The translations under genes and the position numbers were made by a program. A stretch of 64,000 nucleotides of DNA from Sphingobacterium sp. UBA5670 (GTDB lineage: Bacteria; Bacteroidota; Bacteroidia; Sphingobacteriales; Sphingobacteriaceae), in contig NZ_DIIM01000021.1 in NCBI RefSeq assembly GCF_002420705.1, positions 1-64,000 of the forward strand, given 5' to 3'. The stretch's first letter is position 1. Each line of letters opens with the position of its first letter. The notes beneath the pieces were generated by a model. It was not told where the DNA came from and did no database searches. It saw nothing but the letters and a program-made list of their open reading frames with translations. Positions 8,537 through 17,858 of the stretch are shown piece after piece.

Positions 8537-9427
8537 TTATTTCGCAAATTTCTTGGTACCTACCACACAAAGAATAACTCCAACAGTCACGGCCAGCATG
8601 CCGATACTGACTTGTTCATGAAGAAGCCAAGCCGCTAACGCCAAACCGAAAAATGGCTGTAGTAGCTGTAACTGCCCTATTGTCGCCGTACCTCCTTGTG
8701 CGAGTCCCTTATACCAGAAAACAAAACCGATAAACATACTAAACAATGACACATAAGCTAAACTGCCCCAAGCACCCATAGTCACATCATTAAAAGAAGG
8801 AGGCATATAGATAAAGGCAATTGGAAGCATAATCGGTAATGATAAAACCAGCGCCCAGGAAATCACCTGCCAGCCCCCGAATGTCCTGGTCAATTTTGCA
8901 CCTTCGGCATAGCCCAGTCCACATAGAATGACCGATAAAATCATTAAAACATCACCTATAGGCGAGGCTGTTAGTCCTTGCGCCAAAGCGTATCCCATAA
9001 CAAGTAGACTCCCTAAAGCAGAGAACAGCCAAAAAATTGGCTTCGGACGCTCACCTCCACGTATGATACCAAATATAGCCGTCGATACGGGCAAAATGCC
9101 GACAAAAACGATTGAATGCGCTGAAGTGATGTACTGTAAGGCCAAAGCGCTCAGCAAAGGAAACCCAACTACACATCCTATTGCCACAATGCATAACGAA
9201 CCTAATTGTTTTTTCTCGGGGCGTTTTTCCTTAAAAACCACCAAAGTTACTAAAGCCAGTAGTCCTGCAATAGAAGCTCTTGCTAGCGTGACAAAGACTG
9301 GATCAAATGCTAAAACTGCCATGCGCGTCGCCGGTAGCGAACCGCTAAATAATACGACACCAATAAAACCGTTCAACCAGCCGCTTGCTGAATTTTCCTG
9401 CACCTTACTTATACTTAATTCTGCCAT
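8537..9427 (-). CDS. EamA/DMT-family inner-membrane exporter
   Basis: A 296-residue drug/metabolite transporter with ten hydrophobic helices in two EamA repeats. Typical features are LPATRMAVLAFDPVFVTLAR in the first helix pair and the second-half GQLQLLQPFFGLALAAWLLHE segment. Members export amino acids, metabolites or drugs; the substrate cannot be told. The start at 9427 (MAELSIS) is preferred over an ATG 13 codons earlier because it leaves a short cytoplasmic N-terminus. GrpB lies 72 bases downstream on the same strand, so the two may be one transcript. The next 314 bases upstream show nothing named. Confidence 0.85.
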   Translation of the reverse strand: MAELSISKVQENSASGWLNGFIGVVLFSGSLPATRMAVLAFDPVFVTLARASIAGLLALVTLVVFKEKRPEKKQLGSLCIVAIGCVVGFPLLSALALQYITSAHSIVFVGILPVSTAIFGIIRGGERPKPIFWLFSALGSLLVMGYALAQGLTASPIGDVLMILSVILCGLGYAEGAKLTRTFGGWQVISWALVLSLPIMLPIAFIYMPPSFNDVTMGAWGSLAYVSLFSMFIGFVFWYKGLAQGGTATIGQLQLLQPFFGLALAAWLLHEQVSIGMLAVTVGVILCVVGTKKFAK

Positions 9428-9741
9428 CGTTAAATCTTTAACACAAAGTTCGTCGATTGCCATCATTAAGTACAGTCACAGTTTTTGATAATTCAATGGG
9501 CACAGTTGTCTGATACCGGAAAATGATACAGCTACGCTCTAAAATTGCAGATTAGCATTTCACCGGGAAGGATCCTCACTTTGCAGGATTAATTTTATCA
9601 TTGCATGCGTATATGTATTGGTTTACCATGAACTAGCTTTAAAATTAAAACAGCTTGGCAATCTTACAAAAGCACTCTAAAATCTTACCATACAAAAGAA
9701 TAACTAACTATTTATGCAGAGAAAAAAAGGTAAAAACGCCA

Positions 9742-12381
9742 TTACTTTAGCTCCAGCTCCAACGTGTATTTACCTGCGTCCAATTGAACAACATCGCTAT
9801 TCTTTATATTATCCGGAGGATAGAATGTCGCGGTAGCATTTGCAGGTATTTTGATATCGTATACAATTTTGTCGCCTTTTAATTTCCAGTCGGAAACAAT
9901 TTTCCCAAAAGGTGAATCATAAGAGATCGTAGATTCTTTCAGTCCCTGAGGAAAGATTGGCTTTAAGAGGATATGCTTAAAGCCAGGCTGTTTGGGATCT
10001 GGTAGAATGCCGCCAATAGATTTAAAAAACCAACCGCCGATCTCACCAAACATCATGTGATTATCCGAGATGTCCCGTGTCGCTTTTAGATCCCAGTTTT
10101 CTAACAATGTGGTCGCCCCGTTAACAATCCACCATCCCCAAGAGGGATAAGTATCTTGTACCGCAACCTTATAAGCAGTCTCTGGATAGCCATTGTCTTT
10201 TAGTGCATTCAAAAGTGCTTTTGCGCCCAATACACCTACATCCAAATGAAAGTTGGTCTCTTCAACTTTCTTATTCAGATTGGCTGCAACGCTAGCTTTC
10301 ATTTCGTCGGGCACGACTCCCCAAAATAAAGGTACACTCAATTCGGTCTGTGTTCCGTTGCTGTAAATTCCTTTTGAAGTATCCAAAAATTTAGTGTTGA
10401 TAGCTGTCTTAATCTTTTTGCTTAGCAATTCATATTTTTGTTGATCCGCGGTATGTCCAAATAACTTCGCAGCCGACGCAAGGATGGTTGCATCGACATA
10501 AAAATAAACGGATGAAGTGAGCTCGAGATTAGAGGACGACTTAACAGGCACCCAGTCGCCACGTCCAAAGGTTGTCAGACCAGAGGGGCTGATTCCATCA
10601 ACATAATCGACATAACGTTTAATAGCCGTATAACAGTCTTCCAGTGCACGCGAATCACCATAAAATTGATAAATCTGCCAAGGGATGATAGCAATCGTGC
10701 TTGTCCAATCCAATCCATTCGCGGTACCATAGCCCCAACCACCCGTTGGAATAATGTCAGGCAGGACACCATTTTCCTGTTGTTCATCTCGATGATCGGC
10801 CATCCATTTTTCGTATACTGTGATGCCATCAAAATTGAATAATGCGGTCTCAATTGCAAGATGCCCATCCCCTGTCCAACCGTTCTTTTCCCGTTGCGGA
10901 CAATCCGTTGGGTAGCCCATCAAATTGGACAAATATGCCTTATTGGTTGCATCCCATAACCTATTTACCAAATCAGAAGAAGTTTTAAGTTCTCCTAACG
11001 GCCGCACATCACTATGCATAAAATAGGCCGTTACACTCGATTTATCCAGAGCAATAGGTAAATTACTACTAATTTCGACATAACGGAATCCCTTGTAGCC
11101 AAACTTTGCCATAAATTCATCATCCCGTCCGCTCAGCGTTAGGATATCCGTCTGAAACGGTTCAGCCTCTTTATCACCCCGATAATAGACATCAATGTTG
11201 GATTGATCCAAACGCCCATCAGCATGCAATCGCTCGCCATGTTTAATCCGAAGCACTGTTCCGGCCGGCCCTTTGACTTTTATTTTTGTGATTCCGGCCA
11301 TATTCTGCCCCATATCGAAGACATAAGTTTGCGGGTCAATCTTCTTTATTGACTTTGGCAGGTATGACTTCACCAGTCGAATCGGTACAGTTTGCTGGGC
11401 AACCAAGTGGGCAGATGGTGCATTTCTGTAATGGACAGCTCCCCATGCCGAGTCATCAAATTTTGGTTTATCCCAGTTGGGTATTTCTAATCTTGCATCG
11501 TAATGTTCTCCTGTATAGATATTATTGTAAACAATTGGCCCAAAGGCAGTTTTCCACCGCTCATCAGAAACTATCGTCTCTTGTGAGCCATCTGCATAAA
11601 CGATATGGAGATCCAGACAGAATGCGGGGCGGTCTCGCCACGGCGCTTTATCAAAGTTCCAAACAGCCATTGGCTGATGATTATACCAGCCGTTACCTAG
11701 AATAACTCCAATTGCATTCTCTCCTTTTTGAAGTTGCGCGGTCACATCTTCTACGAGATAAAGTGTCCGGCGGTCAAATCGGGTATACATCGGATCCAGC
11801 CGATGGTCGCCGACGCGCTGACCATTAATGGATAGTTCATACAATCCGGCGACAGCAATATAGGCACGGGCCGACTTAATTTTTTTCTTTGCTGTGAATA
11901 CTTTTCTAAAATAAGGGGTTTTCCGCTCATGGATGTCCTTACCATCGCTGATCCATCTTCCTTTCCAATTGTCCCTGCCCATCGTACCCGTTTCAAAAGA
12001 CGCTATGGCTGAACTTGTTGACAGGCCTTCTTTGTCCCATACCTTCACCTTCCAAAAGTATTTAGTCCGAGGTGTTAGCTTTTCGCCATTGTATGGAACC
12101 AGCATGGCTGAACTTAGTTGTTTGCCACTGTTCCAAACACCTTCCTTCTCTTTAATCAATGCCAGAGAATCCTGCCCAACAAACAGTTGATAGGCGCTTT
12201 GCAGGGCGCCATTCCGCTGGTCTTCGAGTTGCCAGCTAAGCCTCGGATTTGCGGCATCGATACCCAATGGATTAACGAGATGTTCGCAAGTTAGCTGAAC
12301 AGCGCTGCAATTATTTTTAAGTTGGGCATGAGCATGGCCAGCCATCATGTACAACATCGTTATCAATAAAATTCTACGCAT
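9742..12381 (-). CDS. GH78 alpha-L-rhamnosidase, secreted
   Basis: An 879-residue glycoside hydrolase family 78 enzyme that removes terminal alpha-L-rhamnose from plant or bacterial glycans. It has an N-terminal signal peptide (MRRILLITMLYMMAGHAHAQ), beta-sandwich domains up to about residue 450, the catalytic (alpha/alpha)6 barrel with DCPQREKNGWTGDG, which carries family catalytic acidic residues, and a C-terminal beta domain. An upstream in-frame ATG at 12429 is possible, but the signal peptide begins at 12381. No SusC/D pair, sugar kinase or regulator lies beside it, so this is an isolated rhamnosidase and not a full utilisation locus. It is divergent from the thiamine operon. Confidence 0.9.
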   Translation of the reverse strand: MRRILLITMLYMMAGHAHAQLKNNCSAVQLTCEHLVNPLGIDAANPRLSWQLEDQRNGALQSAYQLFVGQDSLALIKEKEGVWNSGKQLSSAMLVPYNGEKLTPRTKYFWKVKVWDKEGLSTSSAIASFETGTMGRDNWKGRWISDGKDIHERKTPYFRKVFTAKKKIKSARAYIAVAGLYELSINGQRVGDHRLDPMYTRFDRRTLYLVEDVTAQLQKGENAIGVILGNGWYNHQPMAVWNFDKAPWRDRPAFCLDLHIVYADGSQETIVSDERWKTAFGPIVYNNIYTGEHYDARLEIPNWDKPKFDDSAWGAVHYRNAPSAHLVAQQTVPIRLVKSYLPKSIKKIDPQTYVFDMGQNMAGITKIKVKGPAGTVLRIKHGERLHADGRLDQSNIDVYYRGDKEAEPFQTDILTLSGRDDEFMAKFGYKGFRYVEISSNLPIALDKSSVTAYFMHSDVRPLGELKTSSDLVNRLWDATNKAYLSNLMGYPTDCPQREKNGWTGDGHLAIETALFNFDGITVYEKWMADHRDEQQENGVLPDIIPTGGWGYGTANGLDWTSTIAIIPWQIYQFYGDSRALEDCYTAIKRYVDYVDGISPSGLTTFGRGDWVPVKSSSNLELTSSVYFYVDATILASAAKLFGHTADQQKYELLSKKIKTAINTKFLDTSKGIYSNGTQTELSVPLFWGVVPDEMKASVAANLNKKVEETNFHLDVGVLGAKALLNALKDNGYPETAYKVAVQDTYPSWGWWIVNGATTLLENWDLKATRDISDNHMMFGEIGGWFFKSIGGILPDPKQPGFKHILLKPIFPQGLKESTISYDSPFGKIVSDWKLKGDKIVYDIKIPANATATFYPPDNIKNSDVVQLDAGKYTLELELK

Positions 12382-12508
12382 CAAAAGGAGGTGTTCTTGG
12401 TGGTTGTTAAATTGTTTTAGCTTATTCAAAATACTAATATATCAAATATTTTCTACATATTGTCCTGTGCCTCCTGCTGTTTATTTTTGAAAGCATAAAA
12501 TAAATTTC

Positions 12509-12540
12509 TTGCAACTTTCACAAAAATAACCCTATCTTAG
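12509..12540 (+). promoter_or_regulatory. promoter of the thiamine operon
   Basis: TTG at 12509-12511 and TATCTTAG at 12533-12540 are separated by 21 bases, matching the Bacteroidota TTG-N19-23-TAnnTTTG layout. The predicted start of transcription falls just before the riboswitch at 12547, which supports the call. Confidence 0.65.
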
Positions 12541-12546
12541 TCCCAA

Positions 12547-12624
12547 CTTTAGGGGTGTCTGCTCGTGCAGGCTGAGATTTTACCCTTAGAACCTGATCCG
12601 GATCATACTGGCGTAGGGAAAAGT
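12547..12624 (+). promoter_or_regulatory. TPP riboswitch (THI element) aptamer
   Basis: The conserved THI-box segments appear in order: CTTTAGGGGTG, then GGCTGAGATTTTACCCTT, then GAACCTGATCCGGATCATAC and TGGCGTAGGGAAAAG. CUGAGA and the ACCUGAUCNGGNUNAUAC block are the known contacts for the pyrimidine and pyrophosphate ends of thiamine pyrophosphate. It precedes thiS and so represses the thiamine operon when TPP is abundant. Confidence 0.95.
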
Positions 12625-12662
12625 GAGCTGTCTATAAGGTGCATTACTGTGCCTTTGTGTAG

Positions 12663-12698
12663 CCATTCCTAAAGTTTTACCAAAAAAATAAGGAATGG
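12663..12698 (+). promoter_or_regulatory. thiS: hairpin covering the thiS start codon (riboswitch expression platform)
   Basis: CCATTCCT at 12663-12670 pairs perfectly with AGGAATGG at 12691-12698. The thiS ATG is 12695-12697, so the start codon and its only purine-rich leader are inside the stem. There is no T-tract after the hairpin, so translational control is more likely than termination. The competing anti-sequestering strand was not identified. Confidence 0.55.
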
Positions 12699-12901
12699 AA
12701 CTTACAATAAACCATCAGATTCGATTTTTTGACCCGGCACCGCCTTCACTTGAAGCCTTGGTCCTTTTGGAATTATCTGCTATGACACAAGGCGTGGCCG
12801 TAGCGATCAATAACCAAGTTATTCCAAAGGACGACTGGCCTGCTACGACACTTAAAGCCCATGATCAAATTATCTTGATTACCGCATCTCAAGGCGGATA
12901 G
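12695..12901 (+). CDS. thiS: sulfur carrier protein ThiS
   Basis: A 68-residue ubiquitin-like carrier ending in Gly-Gly (ILITASQGG). The C-terminal glycine is adenylated by ThiF and then turned into the thiocarboxylate that gives sulfur to the thiazole ring made by ThiG. The length and the C-terminus are diagnostic even though the body is divergent (for example a Pro-rich FFDPAPPSLEALVL stretch). It is the first gene of the thiamine operon, 44 bases before thiC, and its start codon lies in the hairpin downstream of the TPP riboswitch. Confidence 0.93.
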   Translation: MELTINHQIRFFDPAPPSLEALVLLELSAMTQGVAVAINNQVIPKDDWPATTLKAHDQIILITASQGG

Positions 12902-12945
12902 TTATTTCAAAAATCAACCAAAAAATTCACCTCAACACCGTAAAA

Positions 12946-14760
12946 ATGGCAGCTGAAACAATCACACAATCACCTTTCCCAAATTCAAAGAAAATTTTTG
13001 TACCCGGAAAAATATTTCCAATTCAAGTCGCTATGCGCCAAATTTCTTTGAGTCCCACCAAATTAAGTAATGGACAAGTGGAAATTAATCCTCCGGTAAC
13101 CATCTATGACACCTCTGGTCCATATACGGATGAATCCATGCTTATTGATATCCGAAAAGGTCTTCCCCGCCTCCGCGAGCAATGGATATTGGACCGTCAG
13201 GATGTGACGCAGTTAGCGACGATTACTTCTGAATACGGACAACGGCGGCTCTCCGACCCAAGTTTAGATGAGCTTCGATTTGCCTACAGCCATAAACCGA
13301 AAGTAGCCAAAGCTGATTGCAATGTCACGCAGCTACATTATGCGAAGAAAGGTATCATCACACCGGAAATGGAATATGTTGCCATCCGCGAAAACCAACG
13401 CATCGAGCAATTAACAGCCAGTACTCCGGGCATGGATCATCAGCATACCGGGCAAAATTTTGGTGCAAGAACACACAAAAAAGCGATAACGGCTGAATTT
13501 GTCCGCGGAGAAATTGCCGCAGGACGAGCTATTATTCCTAATAATATCAATCACCCGGAAAGTGAACCAATGATTATCGGACGTAATTTTTTGGTGAAAA
13601 TTAATGCAAATATTGGGAATAGTGCGGTCAGTTCGAGTATCGATGAGGAGGTTGAGAAAGCAGTCTGGGCTTGTCGCTGGGGTGCCGACACCATTATGGA
13701 CCTCTCCACGGGCAAAAATATTCATGAAACCCGCGAATGGATTATTCGCAACTCTCCAGTTCCAATCGGTACTGTTCCGATTTATCAAGCTCTCGAGAAA
13801 GTGAAAGGTGTAGCAGAAGATCTCACTTGGGACATATTCAGAGATACCTTGATCGAACAGGCTGAGCAAGGGGTTTCTTATTTTACGATACATGCCGGCG
13901 TGTTGCTCCGTTATATCCACCTCACGGCAAGCAGGGTGACCGGAATCGTTTCTAGAGGTGGTTCAATTATGGCCAAATGGTGTCTTTTTCACCATAAAGA
14001 AAACTTTCTCTATACACATTTTGAGGAGATCTGTGAAATTATGAAACAATATGATGTTGCTTTTTCTCTTGGTGATGGCCTTCGTCCGGGAGCTATTGCA
14101 GATGCAAACGATGCGGCTCAATTTGCTGAACTCGAAACATTGGGTGAACTCACCAAAATCGCTTGGAAACATGATGTTCAAGTGATGATCGAAGGCCCTG
14201 GCCATGTTCCCATGCAATTGATCAAAGAAAACATGGACAAACAACTGGCATGTTGTGACGAAGCGCCATTTTATACCTTAGGCCCCTTAACAACTGATAT
14301 TGCCCCAGGTTATGACCACATCACTTCAGCTATTGGAGCTGCCATGATTGGCTGGTATGGCTGCGCGATGCTCTGTTATGTTACACCAAAAGAACACTTA
14401 GGTTTACCAAATAAAAAAGATGTTAAAGATGGTGTAATTACCTACAAACTTGCCGCTCATGCGGCTGATTTAGCCAAGGGACATCCCGGTGCACAATACC
14501 GGGACAATGCACTGAGTAAAGCAAGGTTTGAATTTAGATGGGAAGATCAATTCAATCTTTCCCTAGATCCAGATACTGCACGTGAATACCACGATGAAAC
14601 TCTGCCTGCCGATGCCGCCAAAGTGGCTCATTTCTGTTCGATGTGCGGGCCAAAATTTTGCTCCATGAAAATTACGCAGGAAATCCGGGACAGTGCCGCA
14701 CAGGGCATGCTGGAAAAATCGCAGGAATTTATTGCACAAGGAAAAGAGATCTATTTATGA
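12946..14760 (+). CDS. thiC: phosphomethylpyrimidine synthase ThiC
   Basis: A 604-residue radical SAM enzyme that rearranges aminoimidazole ribotide to hydroxymethylpyrimidine phosphate. The non-canonical C-terminal cluster motif is visible as CSMCGPKFCSM about 40 residues from the end, together with the ThiC signatures GRNFLVKINANIGNSAVSSS, EGPGHVPMQLIKENMDKQL and GPLTTDIAPGYDHITSAIG. The length is normal for the form with an N-terminal extension. Its stop codon overlaps the start of the next gene (ATGA at 14757-14760), which indicates translational coupling. Confidence 0.98.
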   Translation: MAAETITQSPFPNSKKIFVPGKIFPIQVAMRQISLSPTKLSNGQVEINPPVTIYDTSGPYTDESMLIDIRKGLPRLREQWILDRQDVTQLATITSEYGQRRLSDPSLDELRFAYSHKPKVAKADCNVTQLHYAKKGIITPEMEYVAIRENQRIEQLTASTPGMDHQHTGQNFGARTHKKAITAEFVRGEIAAGRAIIPNNINHPESEPMIIGRNFLVKINANIGNSAVSSSIDEEVEKAVWACRWGADTIMDLSTGKNIHETREWIIRNSPVPIGTVPIYQALEKVKGVAEDLTWDIFRDTLIEQAEQGVSYFTIHAGVLLRYIHLTASRVTGIVSRGGSIMAKWCLFHHKENFLYTHFEEICEIMKQYDVAFSLGDGLRPGAIADANDAAQFAELETLGELTKIAWKHDVQVMIEGPGHVPMQLIKENMDKQLACCDEAPFYTLGPLTTDIAPGYDHITSAIGAAMIGWYGCAMLCYVTPKEHLGLPNKKDVKDGVITYKLAAHAADLAKGHPGAQYRDNALSKARFEFRWEDQFNLSLDPDTAREYHDETLPADAAKVAHFCSMCGPKFCSMKITQEIRDSAAQGMLEKSQEFIAQGKEIYL

Positions 14761-15374
14761 TCATCGCTTTGACAGCTGAAGAGGAGATATTTTCAGAACA
14801 TGCAATTATCAATGCCTTGTTCGAAGAAGGACTTGATATCCTGCACTTGCGCAAGTATCATTTTACGGACTTACAAATATCGAGGTATATCGCGTCTATA
14901 AATGCGGTATACCTTGACAAACTGGTCTTACATTCACATGCACACCTATCGGCCGATCTCGGGATCTCCCGTATTCATGTAAATGAAAAAAGTCGACAGA
15001 ATGGTCCGGCAAATAAAATAACAGGCGCAACTATTCGTTCCACCTCCGTACATCATATCGATCAATTCAATAGCCTTGAGGAAAGTTGGGATTATGCTTT
15101 TTTGAGCCCATTATTCCCAAGTATCTCAAAACCCGGCTATGGAAATGATGTGGCCTTGTTAAAACAGCTTCGATTACGTTCCAATGCGACCGTTCGTCTG
15201 ATCGGTCTGGGTGGAATAAACCAAAGCAACTGCCTTCTTCCCATACAGGAGGGAGCAGATGGAATTGCGCTATACGGTGCGTTATGGAAACATGCTAATC
15301 CAATTGAAAATTTTATCGCATGCAAACAAAAACTATGGAAAGACTCCAATATATTTCACAGGGGCAAACATTAG
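14757..15374 (+). CDS. TenI/ThiE-like TIM-barrel protein (thiamine phosphate synthase family)
   Basis: A 205-residue protein of the ThiE/TenI superfamily. It begins at the ATGA overlap with thiC; an in-frame ATG at 14643 would lie inside thiC and is rejected. The TIM-barrel strands are visible (GLDILHLRKYHF, LVLHSH, YAFLSPLFPSISKPGYG, LIGLGGI, DGIALYGALW). It lacks the QLRxK/TTTK residues of true ThiE, and the following gene is a better ThiE. The His after LVLHSH is shared with TenI, the thiazole tautomerase, so that role is the best guess. Its 3' end overlaps the next gene by 55 bases. Confidence 0.8.
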   Translation: MIIALTAEEEIFSEHAIINALFEEGLDILHLRKYHFTDLQISRYIASINAVYLDKLVLHSHAHLSADLGISRIHVNEKSRQNGPANKITGATIRSTSVHHIDQFNSLEESWDYAFLSPLFPSISKPGYGNDVALLKQLRLRSNATVRLIGLGGINQSNCLLPIQEGADGIALYGALWKHANPIENFIACKQKLWKDSNIFHRGKH

Positions 15375-15952
15375 CAGAACAAAAAAGTAATATCTTAAAG
15401 GCACTTGATGCTGGTTCCAAATGGATACAAATCCGATGGAAAGAGGCTTCTAACAAACAGCTCTATATTCTTGCCGAACAGATCAAGCAGGCCTGTTCCG
15501 AATTTGATGCTTATTGTATCATCAATGATTATCCAGAAATCGCTAAAGATATCGATGCTGATGGGGTCCATCTGGGACTGGATGACTGCCGCATCATAGC
15601 AGCACGGGATCTATTGGGTCCAGAAAAAATCATTGGCGGTACAGCCAATAGCTTTGCTGATGTAAAACAAAGAATACTAGAAAATTGCGACTATATCGGT
15701 CTTGGGCCATTCGGCTATACCACAACCAAACAAAAATTAAGTCCCCTACTGGGGATTGCAGGATATAAAAACATCATCCAACAAGTCCGCCAAGAAGGCT
15801 TGCCCTCTATTCCAATATTCGCAATAGGCGGCATAAAGGACCTTGAAGATATCCACCACTTAACACAAATAGGAGTTTATGGTATTGCGTTATCGGGTAT
15901 GATAACCCAAACTCCACACATTGTTTCATCTATCAACAAACTTTTAGTATGA
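15320..15952 (+). CDS. thiE: thiamine phosphate synthase ThiE
   Basis: A 210-residue TIM barrel that joins hydroxymethylpyrimidine pyrophosphate to thiazole phosphate. The family motifs are recognisable though altered: WIQIRWKE in place of QLRDK, DADGVHLGLDD in place of ADGVHLGQ.D, GGTANSFADV, and GPFGYTTTKQKLSP with the conserved TTTK. The usual start overlaps the tenI-like gene; an ATG at 15335 (MERLQYIS) is equally possible. The 3' end overlaps thiG by four bases (ATGA). It is the real ThiE of the pair and makes the last shared step of the pathway. Confidence 0.9.
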   Translation: MQTKTMERLQYISQGQTLAEQKSNILKALDAGSKWIQIRWKEASNKQLYILAEQIKQACSEFDAYCIINDYPEIAKDIDADGVHLGLDDCRIIAARDLLGPEKIIGGTANSFADVKQRILENCDYIGLGPFGYTTTKQKLSPLLGIAGYKNIIQQVRQEGLPSIPIFAIGGIKDLEDIHHLTQIGVYGIALSGMITQTPHIVSSINKLLV

Positions 15953-16719
15953 GTAACTTACATATAGCCGATCGCATATTTGAATCCCGACTATTTTTGG
16001 GTACGGGAAAATTTGGCGATCTCAACGAAATGAACCATGCCATTAAGGCTTCGGCTTCCCAATTGGTTACTGTTGCCCTGAAACGTATTGACAAGACCAC
16101 CGGTGACGACAACCTGATAAATGCGCTTGATTTCAACGCTTTCCATTTGCTCCCCAATACGTCGGGCGCACGAACAGCTGAAGAAGCGGTGCTCGCGGCT
16201 CAACTTGCTCGCGAGGCACTGGAAACAAACTGGGTGAAATTGGAAATTCATCCCGACCCTCGTTATTTACTGCCTGATCCCATTGAGACCTTGCGCGCCA
16301 CAGAATCACTCGCTAAGCTGGGTTTCGTCGTGATGCCGTATATCCATGCAGATCCGGTACTGTGTAAAAGACTAGAAAATGCTGGTACCGCGGTTGTGAT
16401 GCCTTTAGGTGCTCCTATCGGCAGTAATAAGGGGCTTCGTACTTTGGATTTCCTCGAAATTATTATTGAGGAAAGTAATGTCCCTGTTGTCGTAGATGCT
16501 GGAATAGGTGCACCTTCTGATGCGGCCAAAGCCATGGAAATTGGGGCTGATGCAGTGCTTGTCAATACAGCCATAGCCGTTTCAAATCAACCCGTACAAA
16601 TGGCCGAAGCTTTTAGAGAAGCCGTTATCGCAGGGAGAAAGGCGTATGAGGCCGGCTTAGGAAAGGTTGGATCCCTTGCCATAGGCTCGAGTCCCTTAAC
16701 TTCATTTTTATTCGATTGA
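15949..16719 (+). CDS. thiG: thiazole synthase ThiG
   Basis: A 256-residue ThiG. It condenses deoxyxylulose phosphate, dehydroglycine and the ThiS thiocarboxylate to the thiazole. Diagnostic segments are FESRLFLGTGKFGD at the start, NTSGARTAEEAV, VKLEIHPDPRYLLPDP with the catalytic Lys, GTAVVMPLGAPIGSNKGL, and VDAGIGAPSDAAKAMEIGAD at the phosphate site. It overlaps thiE by ATGA and is followed 10 bases later by thiH, its normal partner. Confidence 0.97.
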   Translation: MSNLHIADRIFESRLFLGTGKFGDLNEMNHAIKASASQLVTVALKRIDKTTGDDNLINALDFNAFHLLPNTSGARTAEEAVLAAQLAREALETNWVKLEIHPDPRYLLPDPIETLRATESLAKLGFVVMPYIHADPVLCKRLENAGTAVVMPLGAPIGSNKGLRTLDFLEIIIEESNVPVVVDAGIGAPSDAAKAMEIGADAVLVNTAIAVSNQPVQMAEAFREAVIAGRKAYEAGLGKVGSLAIGSSPLTSFLFD

Positions 16720-16729
16720 TGATTGACTT

Positions 16730-17854
16730 ATGACAGATTTTAAATTGATATTCGATCAATATTCCTGGAATACGGTCCAAACACAGATTTATGACACGAC
16801 CGATCAGGATGTACAATATGTCTTGGCTAAAGACAATCTAACCCTCGATGACTTTAAGGTGCTTATCTCCCCTGCTGCTGCACCATATCTTGAACTGATG
16901 GCGCAAAAAACACAACAAATCACACAACGCCGTTTCGGTAAAACCATACAGCTCTATGCCCCACTTTACCTGAGCAACGAGTGCCAAAACATCTGTACGT
17001 ATTGCGGTTTTAGCATGGACAATAAAATCAAGCGCAAAACCCTCAGCAACACCGAACTCTTATTGGAAGCAATGGCACTCAAAGCCATGGGAATCAATCA
17101 TATTTTACTGGTCAGCGGAGAAGCCAACAAAACTGTCGAGATTAATTATTTCCTCAATGCTATTCAGCTTTTAAAACCTCATTTTTCACAGATATCCATC
17201 GAGGTACAGCCATTGGAAGAATCGGAGTACCGACTACTACAGGCCGCCGGAATCTATGCCATTTTGGTCTACCAGGAAACCTACCATCGGGACGTTTATA
17301 GACAATACCATCCGAAAGGAAAGAAGTCTAATTTTGACTATCGTTTGGATACGCCTGACCGTATAGGCCGGGCGGGAATCCATAAAATCGGATTAGGTGT
17401 ATTGCTTGGACTTGAGGACTGGCGGGTAGACAGTTTTTTCACCGCCGCTCATATCGCCTATCTGCAAAAACAATATTGGCAGACACGATACTCCATTTCC
17501 TTTCCGCGTCTGCGGCCTGCAACAGGCTCTGTTGAGCCAAATTTCCATTTGGCAGACAAAGATCTCTTGCAGCTGATCTGTGCATACCGTTTGTGGAATG
17601 AAAACTTGGAAATTTCTATTTCAACGCGAGAAAATGAAACATTTAGAAATCATATCATTCCAATTGGAGTTACCACAATGAGTGCTGCTTCCAAAACAAA
17701 CCCAGGTGGCTACGTTGTTGATCCGCAGGCTTTGGAACAATTTGAAGTGAGCGATGAAAGGGATATGGAAACAATCAAAAATCAAATCCGGAAAATGGGT
17801 TACGCTCCTGTCATGAAGGACTGGGAGACTAATTATGCGGGTATAATACGTTAA
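16730..17854 (+). CDS. thiH: 2-iminoacetate synthase ThiH
   Basis: A 374-residue radical SAM enzyme that cleaves tyrosine to give dehydroglycine for ThiG. The cluster motif CxxxCxxC is in LSNECQNICTYCGFSM at about residues 80-95. Other ThiH segments include LLVSGEANKTVEINYF, EVQPLEESEY, VYQETYHRDVYRQYHPKG, the GLGVLLGLEDWR region, and SISTRENETFRNHIIPIGVT near the C-terminus. Its use of ThiH rather than ThiO makes this an anaerobe-compatible route. It sits between thiG and thiF with short gaps of 10 and 4 bases. Confidence 0.97.
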   Translation: MTDFKLIFDQYSWNTVQTQIYDTTDQDVQYVLAKDNLTLDDFKVLISPAAAPYLELMAQKTQQITQRRFGKTIQLYAPLYLSNECQNICTYCGFSMDNKIKRKTLSNTELLLEAMALKAMGINHILLVSGEANKTVEINYFLNAIQLLKPHFSQISIEVQPLEESEYRLLQAAGIYAILVYQETYHRDVYRQYHPKGKKSNFDYRLDTPDRIGRAGIHKIGLGVLLGLEDWRVDSFFTAAHIAYLQKQYWQTRYSISFPRLRPATGSVEPNFHLADKDLLQLICAYRLWNENLEISISTRENETFRNHIIPIGVTTMSAASKTNPGGYVVDPQALEQFEVSDERDMETIKNQIRKMGYAPVMKDWETNYAGIIR

Positions 17855-17858
17855 ACAT

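Noticed and set aside
8928..9488. Rightward 186-codon open frame opposite the EamA transporter
   Set aside because: Antisense shadow; the opposite strand has ten clear membrane helices and family motifs.
12361..12429. AAAGGAGGTG at 12385-12394 as a ribosome binding site
   Set aside because: It is a perfect Shine-Dalgarno only on the + strand, where no start codon follows; the gene here is on the - strand.
14643..14756. Upstream ATG extension of the TenI-like gene
   Set aside because: It would lie wholly inside thiC in another frame; the ATGA overlap at 14757 matches the coupling used at the thiE-thiG junction.
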